Assembly (NCBI RefSeq): GCF_000429845.1
Contig: NZ_AUCQ01000007.1
Location: 1-64,000, forward strand
DNA from: Comamonas composti DSM 21721
Lineage (GTDB): Bacteria > Pseudomonadota > Gammaproteobacteria > Burkholderiales > Burkholderiaceae_C
Direction of reading: 5' to 3'
Length of the DNA: 64,000 nucleotides
The translations under genes were made by a program, and so were the position numbers. Positions 52,624 to 62,440 of the stretch are shown here, one piece after another (position 1 is the stretch's first letter; every line of letters begins with the position of its first letter). The notes under the pieces were generated by a model that saw nothing but the letters and a program-made list of their open reading frames with translations, searched no databases and had not been told where the DNA came from.

Positions 52624-54194
52624 GCCGAACTGAGCCTCTTTGCGTGGAGTTTGTCGATATCGTCAAGGAATTCGGCAGCGTGCGCGTGCTGCGCGGCTTG
52701 AGTTTTTCCCTGAGGCCTGGCCGTGTGCATGGGCTGCTGGGCGAAAACGGAGCCGGCAAATCCACGCTCATGAAAATACTGGCGGGCTATGAGGCTCCGA
52801 CCTGTGGGAGCGTGCTGGTCAACAGCCGGATCCAGCGCTTTGCCAGTTGCCGCGATGCCGAGGCCCTGGGCATTGTGCTGATCCACCAGGAGTTCAACCT
52901 GGCCGATGACCTGAGCGTGGCCCAGAATATTTTTCTGGGCCACGAGCTCAAGCGCAACTGTCTGCTAGACGAAGCGGCCATGGAAAGCGCCTCTGCCCAG
53001 GCACTCGCACGGATAGGCCTGGACCTCTCCCCCAGAGCCAGGGTCGGAGATCTTCAGGTCGCTGAAAAGCAACTGGTGGAGATCGCCAAGGCACTGTCAC
53101 GGCACGTACGTCTGCTGATCATGGACGAGCCCACAGCCTCGCTCACGCCCAGCGAAACCCGGCGCCTTTTTCTGCTGATCGAGCAGTTGCGTACCGATGG
53201 TGTAACCGTGGTCTACATCTCGCACAAGCTCGATGAGGTGGAGCACATCACCGACGATGTCATCGTCATGCGTGACGGCGGCTTTGTGGCCTGCTCGCCC
53301 ACCAACACGCTGACACGCGCACAAATGGCCCAGCTGATGGTGGGGCGTGAGCTGGCCGATCTCTACCCCCCGCGCAGCTCCGTCTCCGATACGGCCCCCG
53401 CCCTGCTCGCAGTACGCGACTTCAACGTACCGGGCTGGGTACAGGATGCAACGTTTGCGGTGCACGCCGGTGAGATTCTGGGCTTTGCAGGCCTGGTCGG
53501 TGCAGGCCGCACCGAATTGTTCGAGGGGCTGCTGGGGCTGCGGCCTGCCCATGGCGATGTAACGATGCAGGGTCGGGCCCTCTCGCATGGCAAAGGCTGG
53601 CGAACGCCGAAGGAAGCGATGCGAAGCGGTCTCACCTATCTGAGCGAAGACCGCAAGGGAAAAGGCCTGCATCTGGATTTCGGCCTGAGACAGAACCTGA
53701 CGCTGATGGCGCTGGAGCAGCATGCAAGGCCCTGGCTGCGAAGCGCTTGCGAAAAGTCCGCGCTCGTTGACGCCGTGCAGCGTTACGGCATACGCAGCCG
53801 CTCGCTGGACGTGAAGGCCGCAGCCCTGTCGGGCGGCAACCAGCAAAAGCTAGCCCTGGCCAAGGTATTGCAGCCCGGCCCACGGATCATCGTGCTGGAC
53901 GAGCCCACGCGCGGCGTCGATGTCGGGGCCAAGCGGGACATTTACTTTCTGATCCACGAACTGGCCTGCGCCGGCCTGGCCGTGATCGTGATTTCTTCTG
54001 AACTGGTCGAGCTCATCGGCCTGTGCCATCGCGTTGTGGTGATGCGGGCTGGCCGCTGCGCAGCCACGCTGGACACCTGCCACCTGAACGAAGAGGAACT
54101 GATAGGCCATGCAACAGGAACCATCACCGCCCATGTCCCGGACTCCAGCCATCAGCCACAGGGGCAGCCGTCACTTCAGCCTCCACTGGCGTAG
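52620..54194 (+). CDS. Sugar ABC importer ATPase (RbsA/MglA type, two ATPase domains)
   Basis: A 524-residue tandem ATPase. The first domain has Walker [10 protein letters not shown] near residue 41 and Walker [13 protein letters not shown] near 165. The second has signature LSGGNQQK near 402 and Walker [17 protein letters not shown] near 422. The degenerate first Walker A in domain two (GLVGAGRTE) is usual for this class. It is coupled to the ROK gene and overlaps the permease gene by about 86 bases. Confidence 0.92.
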   Translation: MSRTEPLCVEFVDIVKEFGSVRVLRGLSFSLRPGRVHGLLGENGAGKSTLMKILAGYEAPTCGSVLVNSRIQRFASCRDAEALGIVLIHQEFNLADDLSVAQNIFLGHELKRNCLLDEAAMESASAQALARIGLDLSPRARVGDLQVAEKQLVEIAKALSRHVRLLIMDEPTASLTPSETRRLFLLIEQLRTDGVTVVYISHKLDEVEHITDDVIVMRDGGFVACSPTNTLTRAQMAQLMVGRELADLYPPRSSVSDTAPALLAVRDFNVPGWVQDATFAVHAGEILGFAGLVGAGRTELFEGLLGLRPAHGDVTMQGRALSHGKGWRTPKEAMRSGLTYLSEDRKGKGLHLDFGLRQNLTLMALEQHARPWLRSACEKSALVDAVQRYGIRSRSLDVKAAALSGGNQQKLALAKVLQPGPRIIVLDEPTRGVDVGAKRDIYFLIHELACAGLAVIVISSELVELIGLCHRVVVMRAGRCAATLDTCHLNEEELIGHATGTITAHVPDSSHQPQGQPSLQPPLA

Positions 54195-55122
54195 CCTGGG
54201 CCCTGCACTGGGCCTGGCCCTGCTGTGTCTGGCGGGAGCCTGGCTCAACAGCGATTTCGCGAGCCTGGAGAACCTGCTGAATGTGCTGTCACGCACGGCC
54301 TTCATCGGCATCATTGCCGTGGGCATGTGCTTTGTGATCACCACGGGCGGCATCGATCTGTCGGTGGGGTCGATGGCTGCGTTGATTGCGGGCTGCGTGA
54401 TCATGTTCATCAATGCAGCCGCGCCCTGGCTGGACTCCCCTTTGCTGGCCGTGATCCTGGGCGCCTTGCTGGCCTTGATCATGGGCGCGCTGTGCGGCCT
54501 GGCCCATGGCCTGTTGATCACCAAGGGACGTATCGAGCCTTTCATCGTGACCCTGGGCACACTGGGGATCTTTCGCGCCGTGCTGACCTATCTGTCCGAC
54601 GGTGGTGCGCTCTCGCTGGACGACAGCCTGCTGGCCATCTATGCCCCGGTGTATTACGGCAGCCTGGCCGGCATTCCCATCCCCGTCTGGGTGTTCGTCC
54701 TGGTGGCGATTGCCGGAGGCATCATTCTAGGCCGCACCCCCTATGGCCGCTATGTGCAGGCCGTGGGCTCCAACGAGCAGGTGGCACGCTATGCCGCCGT
54801 CGATGTGGTGCGGGTCAAGATCATCACCTATGTGCTGCTGGGTCTGTGCGTGGGCATTGCCACGCTGCTGTATGTGCCGCGCCTGGGTTCGGCCTCGCCC
54901 ACCACGGGCTTGCTGTGGGAGCTGGAGGCGATCACCGCCGTCATCGTCGGCGGCACGGTGCTCAAGGGCGGCAGCGGCTCAATGACGGGCACGGTCATAG
55001 GCGCCATCGTGCTATCGGTGATCAGCAACATCCTGAATCTGACCAGCGTCATCAGCGTCTACCTGAATGCGGCCGTGCAGGGCGTGGCCATCATCGCCGT
55101 CGCATTGCTGCAGAGGCGGTGA
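54109..55122 (+). CDS. Sugar ABC importer permease (RbsC type)
   Basis: A 337-residue permease with about nine to ten membrane helices. It has the RbsC signatures [22 protein letters not shown] near residue 75, the coupling motif near [20 protein letters not shown] (about 210) and [20 protein letters not shown] near 280. The start at 54109 overlaps the ATPase end, and ATG 54133 is an alternative with less overlap. Confidence 0.92.
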   Translation: MQQEPSPPMSRTPAISHRGSRHFSLHWRSLGPALGLALLCLAGAWLNSDFASLENLLNVLSRTAFIGIIAVGMCFVITTGGIDLSVGSMAALIAGCVIMFINAAAPWLDSPLLAVILGALLALIMGALCGLAHGLLITKGRIEPFIVTLGTLGIFRAVLTYLSDGGALSLDDSLLAIYAPVYYGSLAGIPIPVWVFVLVAIAGGIILGRTPYGRYVQAVGSNEQVARYAAVDVVRVKIITYVLLGLCVGIATLLYVPRLGSASPTTGLLWELEAITAVIVGGTVLKGGSGSMTGTVIGAIVLSVISNILNLTSVISVYLNAAVQGVAIIAVALLQRR

Positions 55123-55225
55123 CTCAACGCGAGGCGCGTCGCAGCAGGCCAGGGGCATGTCCTCTTTCTGCACCAGGGATCACAGCTTTTTCTGCAGTGA
55201 CTTTATTTCAACCAAGGAGGCCTTT

Positions 55226-56179
55226 ATGACGCTTGCAACACGACTCGCCATGCTTTTATGCGCTGTTATCGCTCCGCTATCGGCGCTGGCCGAGCCCGAG
55301 TTGCGGCTCGGAGTCTCCATTCCTGCGGCCACGCACAGCTTCATGGGCGGCATAGGCTACTGGGCCAACCGGGCCAAGGCCGAGCTGGAGAAGACCCACA
55401 AGAATCTTTCGATCACCATCAAGACTTCGGCCAATGCTTCGGAGCAGGCCAACCAGTTGCAGGACCTGGCCGGGGTGAACCGCATCAATGCGCTGGTCAT
55501 TTTCCCCTTTGAGTCCGGCGCACTCACACGCCCCGTGGCCGAGGTCAAGCGCAAAGGCGTCTACATCACCGTGGTGGACCGGGGCCTGACCGACACCAGT
55601 GTGCAAGACGCCTATGTGGCCGGCGACAACACCGCATTTGGCCGGGTGGCTGGGGAATACATTGCCCAGGCCCTGGGTGGCAAAGGCGAAATCGTGGCCT
55701 TGCGCGGCATTGCCACCGAGCTGGACAACGAGCGCATGAATGCCTTTAACGCCGTGCTGTCCAAGCATGCGGGCATCAAGCTGCTGGATGCCAAATACGG
55801 CAACTGGAACCGCGATGACGCCTTCAAGGTCATGCAGGATTATCTGACCCGCTTCAAGCACATCGATGCGGTCTGGGCCGCCGATGACGACATGGCCGTG
55901 GGCGTGCTCAAGGCCATACAACAGGCCAAGCGCGAAGACATACGCCTGGTCTTTGGCGGGGCCGGCGCCAAGCACATGGTCAAGACCATCATGGATGGCA
56001 GTGACAAGCGCATCACGGCCGATGTCAGCTACTCGCCCAAGTTCATCTACGACGCCATACGGCTCACGGCCGAGGCCAGGCTTGCGGGCAAGGGCATGCC
56101 GGCCACGACCCTCGTGCCCTCGGTGCTGATCACCAAGGACAACGCCCGGCAGTTCTATTTTCCGGATTCGCCGTTTTGA
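55226..56179 (+). CDS. Sugar ABC importer periplasmic binding protein (RbsB type)
   Basis: A 317-residue periplasmic-binding-protein-like I protein. A signal peptide ([16 protein letters not shown]) leads into [41 protein letters not shown] near residue 95 and the second-domain stretch [20 protein letters not shown] near 215 follow. AAGGAGG precedes ATG 55226. It is the third component of the ABC system encoded upstream. Confidence 0.9.
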   Translation: MTLATRLAMLLCAVIAPLSALAEPELRLGVSIPAATHSFMGGIGYWANRAKAELEKTHKNLSITIKTSANASEQANQLQDLAGVNRINALVIFPFESGALTRPVAEVKRKGVYITVVDRGLTDTSVQDAYVAGDNTAFGRVAGEYIAQALGGKGEIVALRGIATELDNERMNAFNAVLSKHAGIKLLDAKYGNWNRDDAFKVMQDYLTRFKHIDAVWAADDDMAVGVLKAIQQAKREDIRLVFGGAGAKHMVKTIMDGSDKRITADVSYSPKFIYDAIRLTAEARLAGKGMPATTLVPSVLITKDNARQFYFPDSPF

Positions 56180-56182
56180 CTT

Positions 56183-56383
56183 AGGGCCCCCCTGAGTCGC
56201 CTTCGGCGCCTTCCCCCCGCTCTTCGCTCGCTGCGCTCGCGGGCAGGGGGACGACACCGGCGCTGCGGGGCGGCCCTTGCGCGGTGTCCTTGGCTTGTGC
56301 CGTGCCAGTTTTGTGGGCTGTGCGTCTGGTTTTGCTTCCTTGACTTTTCTCCCTCGCCCCTTAGGGGAGAGGGTGGGGGTGCC
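56183..56383. repeat. GC-rich Comamonadaceae-type intergenic repeats
   Basis: Two elements lie side by side. At 56183-56300 is a GC-rich block with CCCCCTGAGTCGCC, a CCCCC.../...GGGGG inverted pair and GGGGCGGCCCTTGCGCGGTGTCC, listed here in short pieces; I remember it as widespread between genes in this family. At 56344-56383 is a CCCTCGCCCC-TTAG-GGGGAGAGGG hairpin. They separate the binding-protein gene from the catabolic genes. Confidence 0.5.
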
Positions 56384-56458
56384 TGGCAAAGCTCGGCGCT
56401 GCGCCATGGACAGAGGGGAAGCGATGAAGCCGATTTGCCTTCAACAGGATGTATGTGG

Positions 56459-57523
56459 ATGAAGACCATCAAAGGACCCGCGATTTTTCTCGCGCAGTTC
56501 ATGGGGCATGAGCCGCCTTTCGACAGCTTTGCCAACCTGGCCTGCTGGGCCGGCCAATTGGGCTACGAGGGAGTGCAAGTGCCTGCTGATGCCCGCGTGA
56601 TCGATCTGGAGCGGGCCGCCAGCAGCACGGCGTATTGCGATGACCTGCGCCGCCAGGCCGAGGATGCAGGCGTGGCCATCACCGAGCTGTCCACGCATTT
56701 GCAGGGGCAGTTGGTGGCCGTGCATCCAGCCTACGAAGCATTGTTTGACGGCTTTGCGCCAGCCCATGTGCGGGGCAATAGCGTGGCGCGCACGGTTTGG
56801 GCCACGGAGCAGCTGCTGCTGGCGGCCCGCGCTTCGCGCAATCTGGGGCTCACCGCCCATGCCACGTTTTCAGGCGCCTTGGCCTGGCCCTATGTCTACC
56901 CCTGGCCGCAGCGGCCGGAAGGCCTGGTGGAACAGGCGTTTGAGGAACTGGCGCGCCGCTGGCGGCCGATTCTGGATGCATTTGACACAGCGGGTGTAGA
57001 CGTCTGCTACGAACTGCATCCAGGCGAAGACCTGCATGACGGCCTGAGTTTCGAGCGTTTTCTGGCCGCCGTGGATGAACATCCGCGCGCCTGCATCCTC
57101 TACGACCCCAGCCACTTTGTGCTGCAGCAGCTGGACTATCTGGCCTTTATCGATATCTACCACGCGCGCATCAAGGCCTTCCACGTCAAGGACGCGGAGT
57201 TCCGTCCGACGGGCAGACAGGGCGTGTATGGCGGCTACGGCAGCTGGGTGGAACGGGCCGGCCGTTTTCGCTCGCCGGGCGATGGGCAGATTGATTTCGG
57301 CGCCATCTTCTCCAGGCTCACCCAGTACGACTATCCGGGCTGGGCGGTGCTGGAGTGGGAGTGCGCGCTCAAGCATCCGCAGCAGGGCGCACGCGAAGGC
57401 GCAGCCTTTATTCGCCGCCATTTGATTCCCGTGGCAGAGCATGCATTCGACGATTTCGCCGGCAGCGGCATCAACGCGGCCCAGACCCGAGCCCTGCTGG
57501 GTCTGGGCGAGGTTGCGCCATGA
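56459..57523 (+). CDS. TIM-barrel sugar phosphate isomerase/epimerase-like protein
   Basis: A 354-residue xylose-isomerase-like TIM-barrel protein, AP endonuclease 2 family. The usual acidic and His metal residues appear in CYELHPGEDLHDG near residue 182, CILYDPSHFVLQ near 217 and KAFHVKDAEFRP near 242, and at AVLEWECALKH near 300. AGGAT lies eight bases before ATG 56459, and ATG 56453 is two codons earlier. It overlaps the following dehydrogenase gene. It probably isomerises, epimerises or eliminates on the imported sugar or its keto form. Confidence 0.85.
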   Translation: MKTIKGPAIFLAQFMGHEPPFDSFANLACWAGQLGYEGVQVPADARVIDLERAASSTAYCDDLRRQAEDAGVAITELSTHLQGQLVAVHPAYEALFDGFAPAHVRGNSVARTVWATEQLLLAARASRNLGLTAHATFSGALAWPYVYPWPQRPEGLVEQAFEELARRWRPILDAFDTAGVDVCYELHPGEDLHDGLSFERFLAAVDEHPRACILYDPSHFVLQQLDYLAFIDIYHARIKAFHVKDAEFRPTGRQGVYGGYGSWVERAGRFRSPGDGQIDFGAIFSRLTQYDYPGWAVLEWECALKHPQQGAREGAAFIRRHLIPVAEHAFDDFAGSGINAAQTRALLGLGEVAP

Positions 57524-58686
57524 CGCGCAAACTCCGACTGGGCATGGTGGGGGGCGGCGAAGGCGCCTTTATCGGTGGCGTGCACCGCACAGCCGCGCAG
57601 CTGGACGGACATTACGAGCTGCTGGCAGCCGCGCTGTCCAGTGAGCCCCAAAGAGCTGCGCGCAGCGCGGCCGCCCTGGGGCTGGACCCCGAGCGCAGCT
57701 ATGCCGATTACCGTGAAATGGCCAGGGCAGAGGCAGCCCGGCCCGACGGCATCGAGGTGGTGTCCATTGTCACGCCCAACCATTTGCATGCGCCGGTGGC
57801 CACGGCCTTTTTGGAGGCCGGCATGCATGTGATTTGCGACAAGCCGCTGGCGCTGTCGCTGCAGGAGGGTGAAACCCTGGCCGCACTGGCACGCCAGCGC
57901 CAGCGCGTCTTTGCGCTCACCCATCCCTATGCCGGCTATGCGATGGTGCGCCACGCCCGTGCCCTGGTGCGAAACGGTGCATTGGGTGCGCTGCGACTGG
58001 TGCAGGTCGAATACCAGCAGGACTGGCTGAGCCAGCCCATTGAGCAAGATGGCCAGCACAAACAGGCCTGCTGGAGACTGGACCCCGCGCGCAGCGGCCC
58101 CACGGGCTGCCTGGGCGATATCGGCAGCCACGCCTACCAGCTCGCGGCTTTTGTAAGCGGCATGCTGCCGTCCCAGGTCAGCGCCGAACTATGCAGCTTT
58201 GTACCCGGGCGCCAGCTGGATGACCATGCACAAATGATGCTGCGCTACACCTGTGGTGCCCGTGGCCTGCTGTGGGCCAGCCAGGTGGCAGCAGGTTGCG
58301 CAAATGCGCTGCGGTTGCGCATCTTCGGCAGCCAGGCAGGCCTGGCCTTCGACCAGGAGCGGCCGGACGAGCTCTGGCTCACCCCCGTGGGCGGGGCTGC
58401 ACAGTGTCTGCGCCAAGGGCACGTGGACAGCGCCGCAGCCCGCCATGCCAGCCGCGTTCCGGCAGGCCACCCCCAGGGCTATCAGGAGGCCTTTGCCCAG
58501 CTCTATGTCGATGCGGCCGAGCAGATCCGGGCCCGGCAGCAAGCGCGCGCACCTTTCCCGGAATCACTGGACCTGCCCACGATCGAGGATGGCCTGGCCG
58601 GCCACCGCTTTATCGACGCTGCACTGGCCAGCCACCGCAAGAATGGCCTGTGGATGGATATACAGGCGGTGCGAAATGCGCACTGA
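57520..58686 (+). CDS. Gfo/Idh/MocA-family oxidoreductase
   Basis: A 388-residue NAD(P)-dependent sugar dehydrogenase. The Rossmann motif is VGGGEGAFIGGVHR near residue 10, the conserved VTPNHLHAPVA near 85, CDKPLAL (catalytic Lys of the EKP/DKP motif) near 105 and the C-terminal-domain GCLGDIGSHAYQLAAF with catalytic His near 195. ATG 57520 overlaps the TIM-barrel gene stop (ATGA). Members often oxidise C3 of a sugar to a keto group reversibly. Confidence 0.88.
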   Translation: MTRKLRLGMVGGGEGAFIGGVHRTAAQLDGHYELLAAALSSEPQRAARSAAALGLDPERSYADYREMARAEAARPDGIEVVSIVTPNHLHAPVATAFLEAGMHVICDKPLALSLQEGETLAALARQRQRVFALTHPYAGYAMVRHARALVRNGALGALRLVQVEYQQDWLSQPIEQDGQHKQACWRLDPARSGPTGCLGDIGSHAYQLAAFVSGMLPSQVSAELCSFVPGRQLDDHAQMMLRYTCGARGLLWASQVAAGCANALRLRIFGSQAGLAFDQERPDELWLTPVGGAAQCLRQGHVDSAAARHASRVPAGHPQGYQEAFAQLYVDAAEQIRARQQARAPFPESLDLPTIEDGLAGHRFIDAALASHRKNGLWMDIQAVRNAH

Positions 58687-58828
58687 CCTCATAGAACTGC
58701 GCCGCACTGCGAAGCTGCAGCGCAAGCCCTGCAATCCAGGCGAGAGCTCTCCCCTCGGCACCTCCGGGCCGGTGGACGCCGGCTTCAAGCCTTGTGCCTT
58801 CATTCCTGTTCACCAAGGAGACAAAAGC

Positions 58829-59782
58829 ATGCAAGACCAGCGCAGAAGCTTTCTCAAGCACGGTACCGCCGCCATCGGCAGCCTCACCGTCGGACTCTCG
58901 ACTCAGGCCAGCACCCACCACGGCACACGTGTCGACCGCAGGCCCATAGGCCTGCAGATCTATACGCTGGGCAGTGCCGTCGAAAAAAATCCGGAGGCCA
59001 GCTTCAGCGCAATCGCCAAGATGGGCTATGGCGAAATCCAGGCCCTGACATATGCCCATCTTGCGCCGGCCGACCTGCGCCGCGCAGCGGTCAACGCCGG
59101 CTTGCTGTTGCGCACCACCCATCTCGATTTCTCATCGAACGCCGACCCGTCGGCCTTGCTGGAAATCGCGCATCAGCTGGGCGTAGTCCAGGTCGCCAGC
59201 TCCGTGCTGGCGCCGATACCGCAGGCCAGCTCCGCCTATCTGCAGACCACGGGCTCCATGACGGTCAGCGATTTTCAGCGCGTGGCCGAGCGGGCCAACC
59301 GCATAGCAGAGTTGACCCTGCGCGCGGGCTTTTCCTATGCCTATCACAACCACAATTTCGAGTTCCTCGATCTGGGCAACGGAGTCTGCGGCTACGACGT
59401 GCTCCTGCGCGAAACAGACCCGCGCTATGTCAAGTTTGAGCTCGATTGCGGCTGGATGAGCTTTGCAGGGGGCAATGTCTGCAGCTATCTGCAGCGCCAT
59501 GCCGGGCGCTTTAGCTCCCTGCACATCAAGAATTTCGACCGGATCGGCCATTCGAGCACGCTGGACAAGACTGCGTCATCGCATCTCACCGAGCTCGGCA
59601 CCGGCGTCATTGACTACCGCCCGATTCTGGATCTGGCCCTGGCGCAGGGCCTCTCTTACCTGATCGTCGAGCACGACCCGCGCAATGGCGTGCCCATCTC
59701 CATGGACATGGTCCAGCGGGAATTCGACTTTCTGAACGGGCTGCTTGCGACCACACCGCCGGACACGACCCATCTGGCCTGA
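58829..59782 (+). CDS. Tat-exported TIM-barrel sugar isomerase/epimerase-like protein
   Basis: A 317-residue protein with a twin-arginine signal (QRRSFLKHGTAAIGSLTVGL). The barrel starts GLQIYTLGSAVEKNPEAS. Metal residues are in YAYHNHNFEFLDLG near residue 172, KFELDCGWMSFAG near 205 and SLHIKNFDR near 230, and LIVEHDP near 285. AAGGAG precedes ATG 58829. Its export means one step of the pathway may happen in the periplasm, unlike the cytoplasmic dehydrogenase encoded just upstream. Confidence 0.85.
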   Translation: MQDQRRSFLKHGTAAIGSLTVGLSTQASTHHGTRVDRRPIGLQIYTLGSAVEKNPEASFSAIAKMGYGEIQALTYAHLAPADLRRAAVNAGLLLRTTHLDFSSNADPSALLEIAHQLGVVQVASSVLAPIPQASSAYLQTTGSMTVSDFQRVAERANRIAELTLRAGFSYAYHNHNFEFLDLGNGVCGYDVLLRETDPRYVKFELDCGWMSFAGGNVCSYLQRHAGRFSSLHIKNFDRIGHSSTLDKTASSHLTELGTGVIDYRPILDLALAQGLSYLIVEHDPRNGVPISMDMVQREFDFLNGLLATTPPDTTHLA

Positions 59783-59809
59783 AAGGATTTTCGCGGCAAG
59801 CTCCTTTAT

Positions 59810-60081
59810 TAAGAGCGTGTTCACGATCTCCTCGCGGCGCGCCAGTGTCTTTGCGGGATGGGATACGAGGCGCGACACCGCAGCAATAGCCGTGCTATTG
59901 CGAGGATTCGCAACGCTGTAGACCGCCCGCAAAGGCACTGCCCCCAAGGGTTGGAGCGAAATCGGGCGATTTCTTCGCGCTGGCCCTTGCTTGCACCCCG
60001 GTGCAAGCTGCGGCCCATCGACTCGAACTCATCCCGATTGCGCTCCAACGCGCCTGCGTAGAGATCGTGAACACGCTCTGA
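59810..60081 (+). repeat. MITE copy E (full length)
   Basis: A 266-bp element (59813-60078) with terminal repeats GAGCGTGTTCACGATCTC and GAGATCGTGAACACGCTC, flanked by TAA on the left and TGA on the right (not identical, but both of the TNA form). It matches copy C over its full length in reverse orientation. It lies between the sugar operon and yciB. Confidence 0.8.
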
Positions 60082-60325
60082 GAGCGCCTTGCGCTTGCCT
60101 GGCAAGCGCTTGAGGCCAATTCAACCCCAAACCCAGGACATGGTCCCGGATCGTGCACAGACCTCTTGTCTCCGGTGCTGGCCGGTCCGAATGAACTTTG
60201 CCGCACACATCCACACCAAGCACTTGGCGCCGAACCCGTGCCCCGAGACCGGTCTTGTCGCAAAGGCAGGGCCTGGCTTGGGGCATGATTGGGCTCTTTG
60301 TCTCTCACTACCGTCTGCGCTGCCG

Positions 60326-60910
60326 ATGAAGCTGCTTGTTGATTTCTTTCCCATCATCCTGTTCTTTGTGGCCTTCAAGGTCTGGGGCATTTATGCCGCC
60401 ACGGCCGTGGCGATCGCCGCCACCGTGGTGCAGATTGCCTATCTGCGCATGCGCCACGGCAAGGTCGAGCCCATGCAATGGGTGAGCCTGGGTGTGATCG
60501 TGGTCTTTGGCGGCGCGACCTTGCTGGCCCACAACGACACCTTCATCAAATGGAAGCCCACGGTGCTGTACTGGCTCATGGGTGCAGCCCTGCTGATCGG
60601 CCAGTTGGCCTTCAAGAAAAACCTGCTGCGCTCGGTCATGGGCGCCCAACTGAAATTGCCGGATCCAGTGTGGCGCAAGCTCAACTGGAGCTGGACCGCC
60701 TTCTTCGCCCTCATGGGCGCACTCAACCTGGCCATTGCCTACCGCTTCGATACCGACACCTGGGTCAACTTCAAGCTGTTTGGCGGCATGGGCCTGATGT
60801 TTTTGTTCGTCATCGGCCAGGCGCTCTACATGGGCCGCTATCTGCAGGAAGACAAGGGCGCGGCCGCCGAGCCCGCCCCTGCCCTGCCCGGCCAGGACCA
60901 GCAGCCATGA
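60326..60910 (+). CDS. yciB: Inner-membrane septation protein A (YciB/IspZ)
   Basis: A 194-residue protein with five to six membrane helices. It starts [21 protein letters not shown] and has [30 protein letters not shown] near residue 75 (landmark [10 protein letters not shown]) and [12 protein letters not shown] near 110, all hallmarks of YciB. The family acts in cell envelope upkeep and septation. bolA overlaps its stop by four bases. Confidence 0.93.
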   Translation: MKLLVDFFPIILFFVAFKVWGIYAATAVAIAATVVQIAYLRMRHGKVEPMQWVSLGVIVVFGGATLLAHNDTFIKWKPTVLYWLMGAALLIGQLAFKKNLLRSVMGAQLKLPDPVWRKLNWSWTAFFALMGALNLAIAYRFDTDTWVNFKLFGGMGLMFLFVIGQALYMGRYLQEDKGAAAEPAPALPGQDQQP

Positions 60911-61179
60911 GCGCGAACCTGCCCATCACGGCCGAGGCCATGACCGATGTGCTGCGCGTGCGCCTTGCGCCCGCACAGCTGGAGGTCATCGACGAAAGCT
61001 ACAAGCATGCAGGCCATGCAGGGGCCAACGACACCGGCTTCGGCACGCATTTTCGCGTGCGCATTGCCTCACCTCTGTTCCTGGGAAAAACGCGTCTGGC
61101 ACGCCATCGCCTTGTGTATGATGCGCTGCAAGACTTCATTGACCAGGGTGCTCATGCCATCGCCATTGAGGTCCTGTGA
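60907..61179 (+). CDS. bolA: BolA-family protein
   Basis: A 90-residue BolA/YrbA-fold protein with the family core [15 protein letters not shown] near residue 27, then [28 protein letters not shown] (landmarks THFRVRI and RHRLVY). BolA proteins partner with monothiol glutaredoxins in iron-sulfur handling, and the conserved His in RHRLVY is a ligand position. It is coupled to yciB (ATGA). Confidence 0.92.
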   Translation: MSANLPITAEAMTDVLRVRLAPAQLEVIDESYKHAGHAGANDTGFGTHFRVRIASPLFLGKTRLARHRLVYDALQDFIDQGAHAIAIEVL

Positions 61180-61181
61180 TC

Positions 61182-61211
61182 CAACAGGCTCCGTCTCTGC
61201 GGAGCCTGTTG
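61182..61211 (+). terminator. 11-bp hairpin after bolA
   Basis: CAACAGGCTCC (61182-61192) and GGAGCCTGTTG (61201-61211) form a perfect stem two bases after the bolA stop. No T run follows, so it may be a weak or processed terminator, or may stabilise the mRNA end. Confidence 0.55.
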
Positions 61212-61254
61212 CGTATGACGCCTTGATTCTGTCTTTGCAAACATTGGAATTCAC

Positions 61255-62040
61255 ATGAAAAAACAACTTCTGACCAGATTGGTGGCGACAGCCTTGCTGA
61301 GCACAGCGGCCCTCTCCGCCTCGGCCCAGAACCTGGCCGTCGTCAACGGCAAACCCGTGCCCAAGGCACGCATGGAGTTGTTCAAGCAGCAAGTCGAGCA
61401 ATCCGGCCAGCCCATCACTCCCGAAATCGAGGACAAGATCAAGCAGGAGCTGATCAAGCGTGAAGTGCTGATGCAGGAAGCCAACAAGCGCGGCCTGGCC
61501 AATACCGAGCAGTACAAGCAGCAGATGGAAATGGCCCGCCAGGCGGTGCTGATCCGTGCGCTGTTCGACGACTTCATCAAGAAGAACCCCGTGACCGAAG
61601 CCGACGCCAAGGCCGAGTACGACAAGTTCGTCGCTGCCAACGGCGGCAAGGAATACAAGGCCAGCCACATCCTGGTCGAGGACGAGGCCCGCGCCAAGGC
61701 CATCATTGCCGAGGTCAAGGGCGGCAAGAAATTCGAAGACATCGCCAAGAAAGAGTCCAAGGACCCCGGATCGGGAGCTCGCGGCGGCGATCTGGACTGG
61801 GCCAACCCCGGCACCTATGTGCCCGAGTTCACCGAAGCCCTGATCAAGCTCGACAAGGGTGGCCTGACCCAGGCCCCGGTCAAGTCCCAGTTCGGCTGGC
61901 ACATCATCCGCCTTGACGACGTGCGCGAAGCCGAGCTGCCCAAGTTCGAGGACGTCAAGCCCCAGATCATGCAGCAGCTGCAGCCGCAAAAGGTCGAGGC
62001 CTTTGAAAAGCAGCTCATGGACAAGGCCAAGATCCAGTAA
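61255..62040 (+). CDS. Periplasmic peptidyl-prolyl isomerase, parvulin/SurA type
   Basis: A 261-residue exported PPIase. A signal peptide (TRLVATALLSTAALSASA) precedes a SurA-N-like helical part with VVNGKPVPKARMELF. The PpiC rotamase domain spans about 125-230, with YKASHILVEDEARAKAI, GGDLDWANPGTYVPEFTEAL and SQFGWHIIRLDD. It helps outer-membrane protein folding in the periplasm. A strong hairpin terminator follows. Confidence 0.92.
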   Translation: MKKQLLTRLVATALLSTAALSASAQNLAVVNGKPVPKARMELFKQQVEQSGQPITPEIEDKIKQELIKREVLMQEANKRGLANTEQYKQQMEMARQAVLIRALFDDFIKKNPVTEADAKAEYDKFVAANGGKEYKASHILVEDEARAKAIIAEVKGGKKFEDIAKKESKDPGSGARGGDLDWANPGTYVPEFTEALIKLDKGGLTQAPVKSQFGWHIIRLDDVREAELPKFEDVKPQIMQQLQPQKVEAFEKQLMDKAKIQ

Positions 62041-62080
62041 TTGCCTGCACGCCTGGGCCCTGCTACGGGCCCGCGCTGCC

Positions 62081-62110
62081 AACAGCCCGCCCTGCGGGCT
62101 GTTTCCGTTT
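62081..62110 (+). terminator. Intrinsic terminator after the PPIase gene
   Basis: AACAGCCCGC (62081-62090) and GCGGGCTGTT (62094-62103) form a 10-bp stem with a 3-base loop, followed by TCCGTTT. Confidence 0.75.
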
Positions 62111-62222
62111 CTGGACCACCGTGGCCGGGAGGCCTTTCCCGGCCCGGGGAGATGCTGCCGCAGGCAGCTGCAGCGGCCTTGATTTCATGCACAATGGCCC
62201 GCGCCATCCACGGATGGCAAAC

Positions 62223-62352
62223 GCTGGGGGTGCCCTGGTGCACGAGAGCGCTCGCGCTTTCGCACCGGGGCTGAGAGAGTCCCTTTGAACCTGATTGCGC
62301 ATGCGCCCTCCCAGGCCTGCATGCCCGAGATCATCCTCGCGCAGGGAAGCTG
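62223..62352 (+). promoter_or_regulatory. TPP riboswitch (THI element)
   Basis: The conserved blocks of the thiamine pyrophosphate riboswitch occur in order: GGGGGTGCC near 62226, GGCTGAGAGAG near 62270, CCCTTTGAACCTGAT at 62281-62295 and GCGCAGGGAAGC at 62339-62350. The part between CTGAT and GCGCAGGG is about 45 bases, much longer than usual, with P4 formed by TGCGC/GCGCA. A cytX-like transporter gene starts about 90 bases downstream and should be repressed when TPP is plentiful. Confidence 0.88.
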
Positions 62353-62440
62353 TTGTCTTTGCTCCAGGCCGCCGGTGCTCGTCCATCTGCAGTCCAAACT
62401 AGCGGTCACGGCCCCTGCTTCGTTTTTCAGCGGAGCATTC

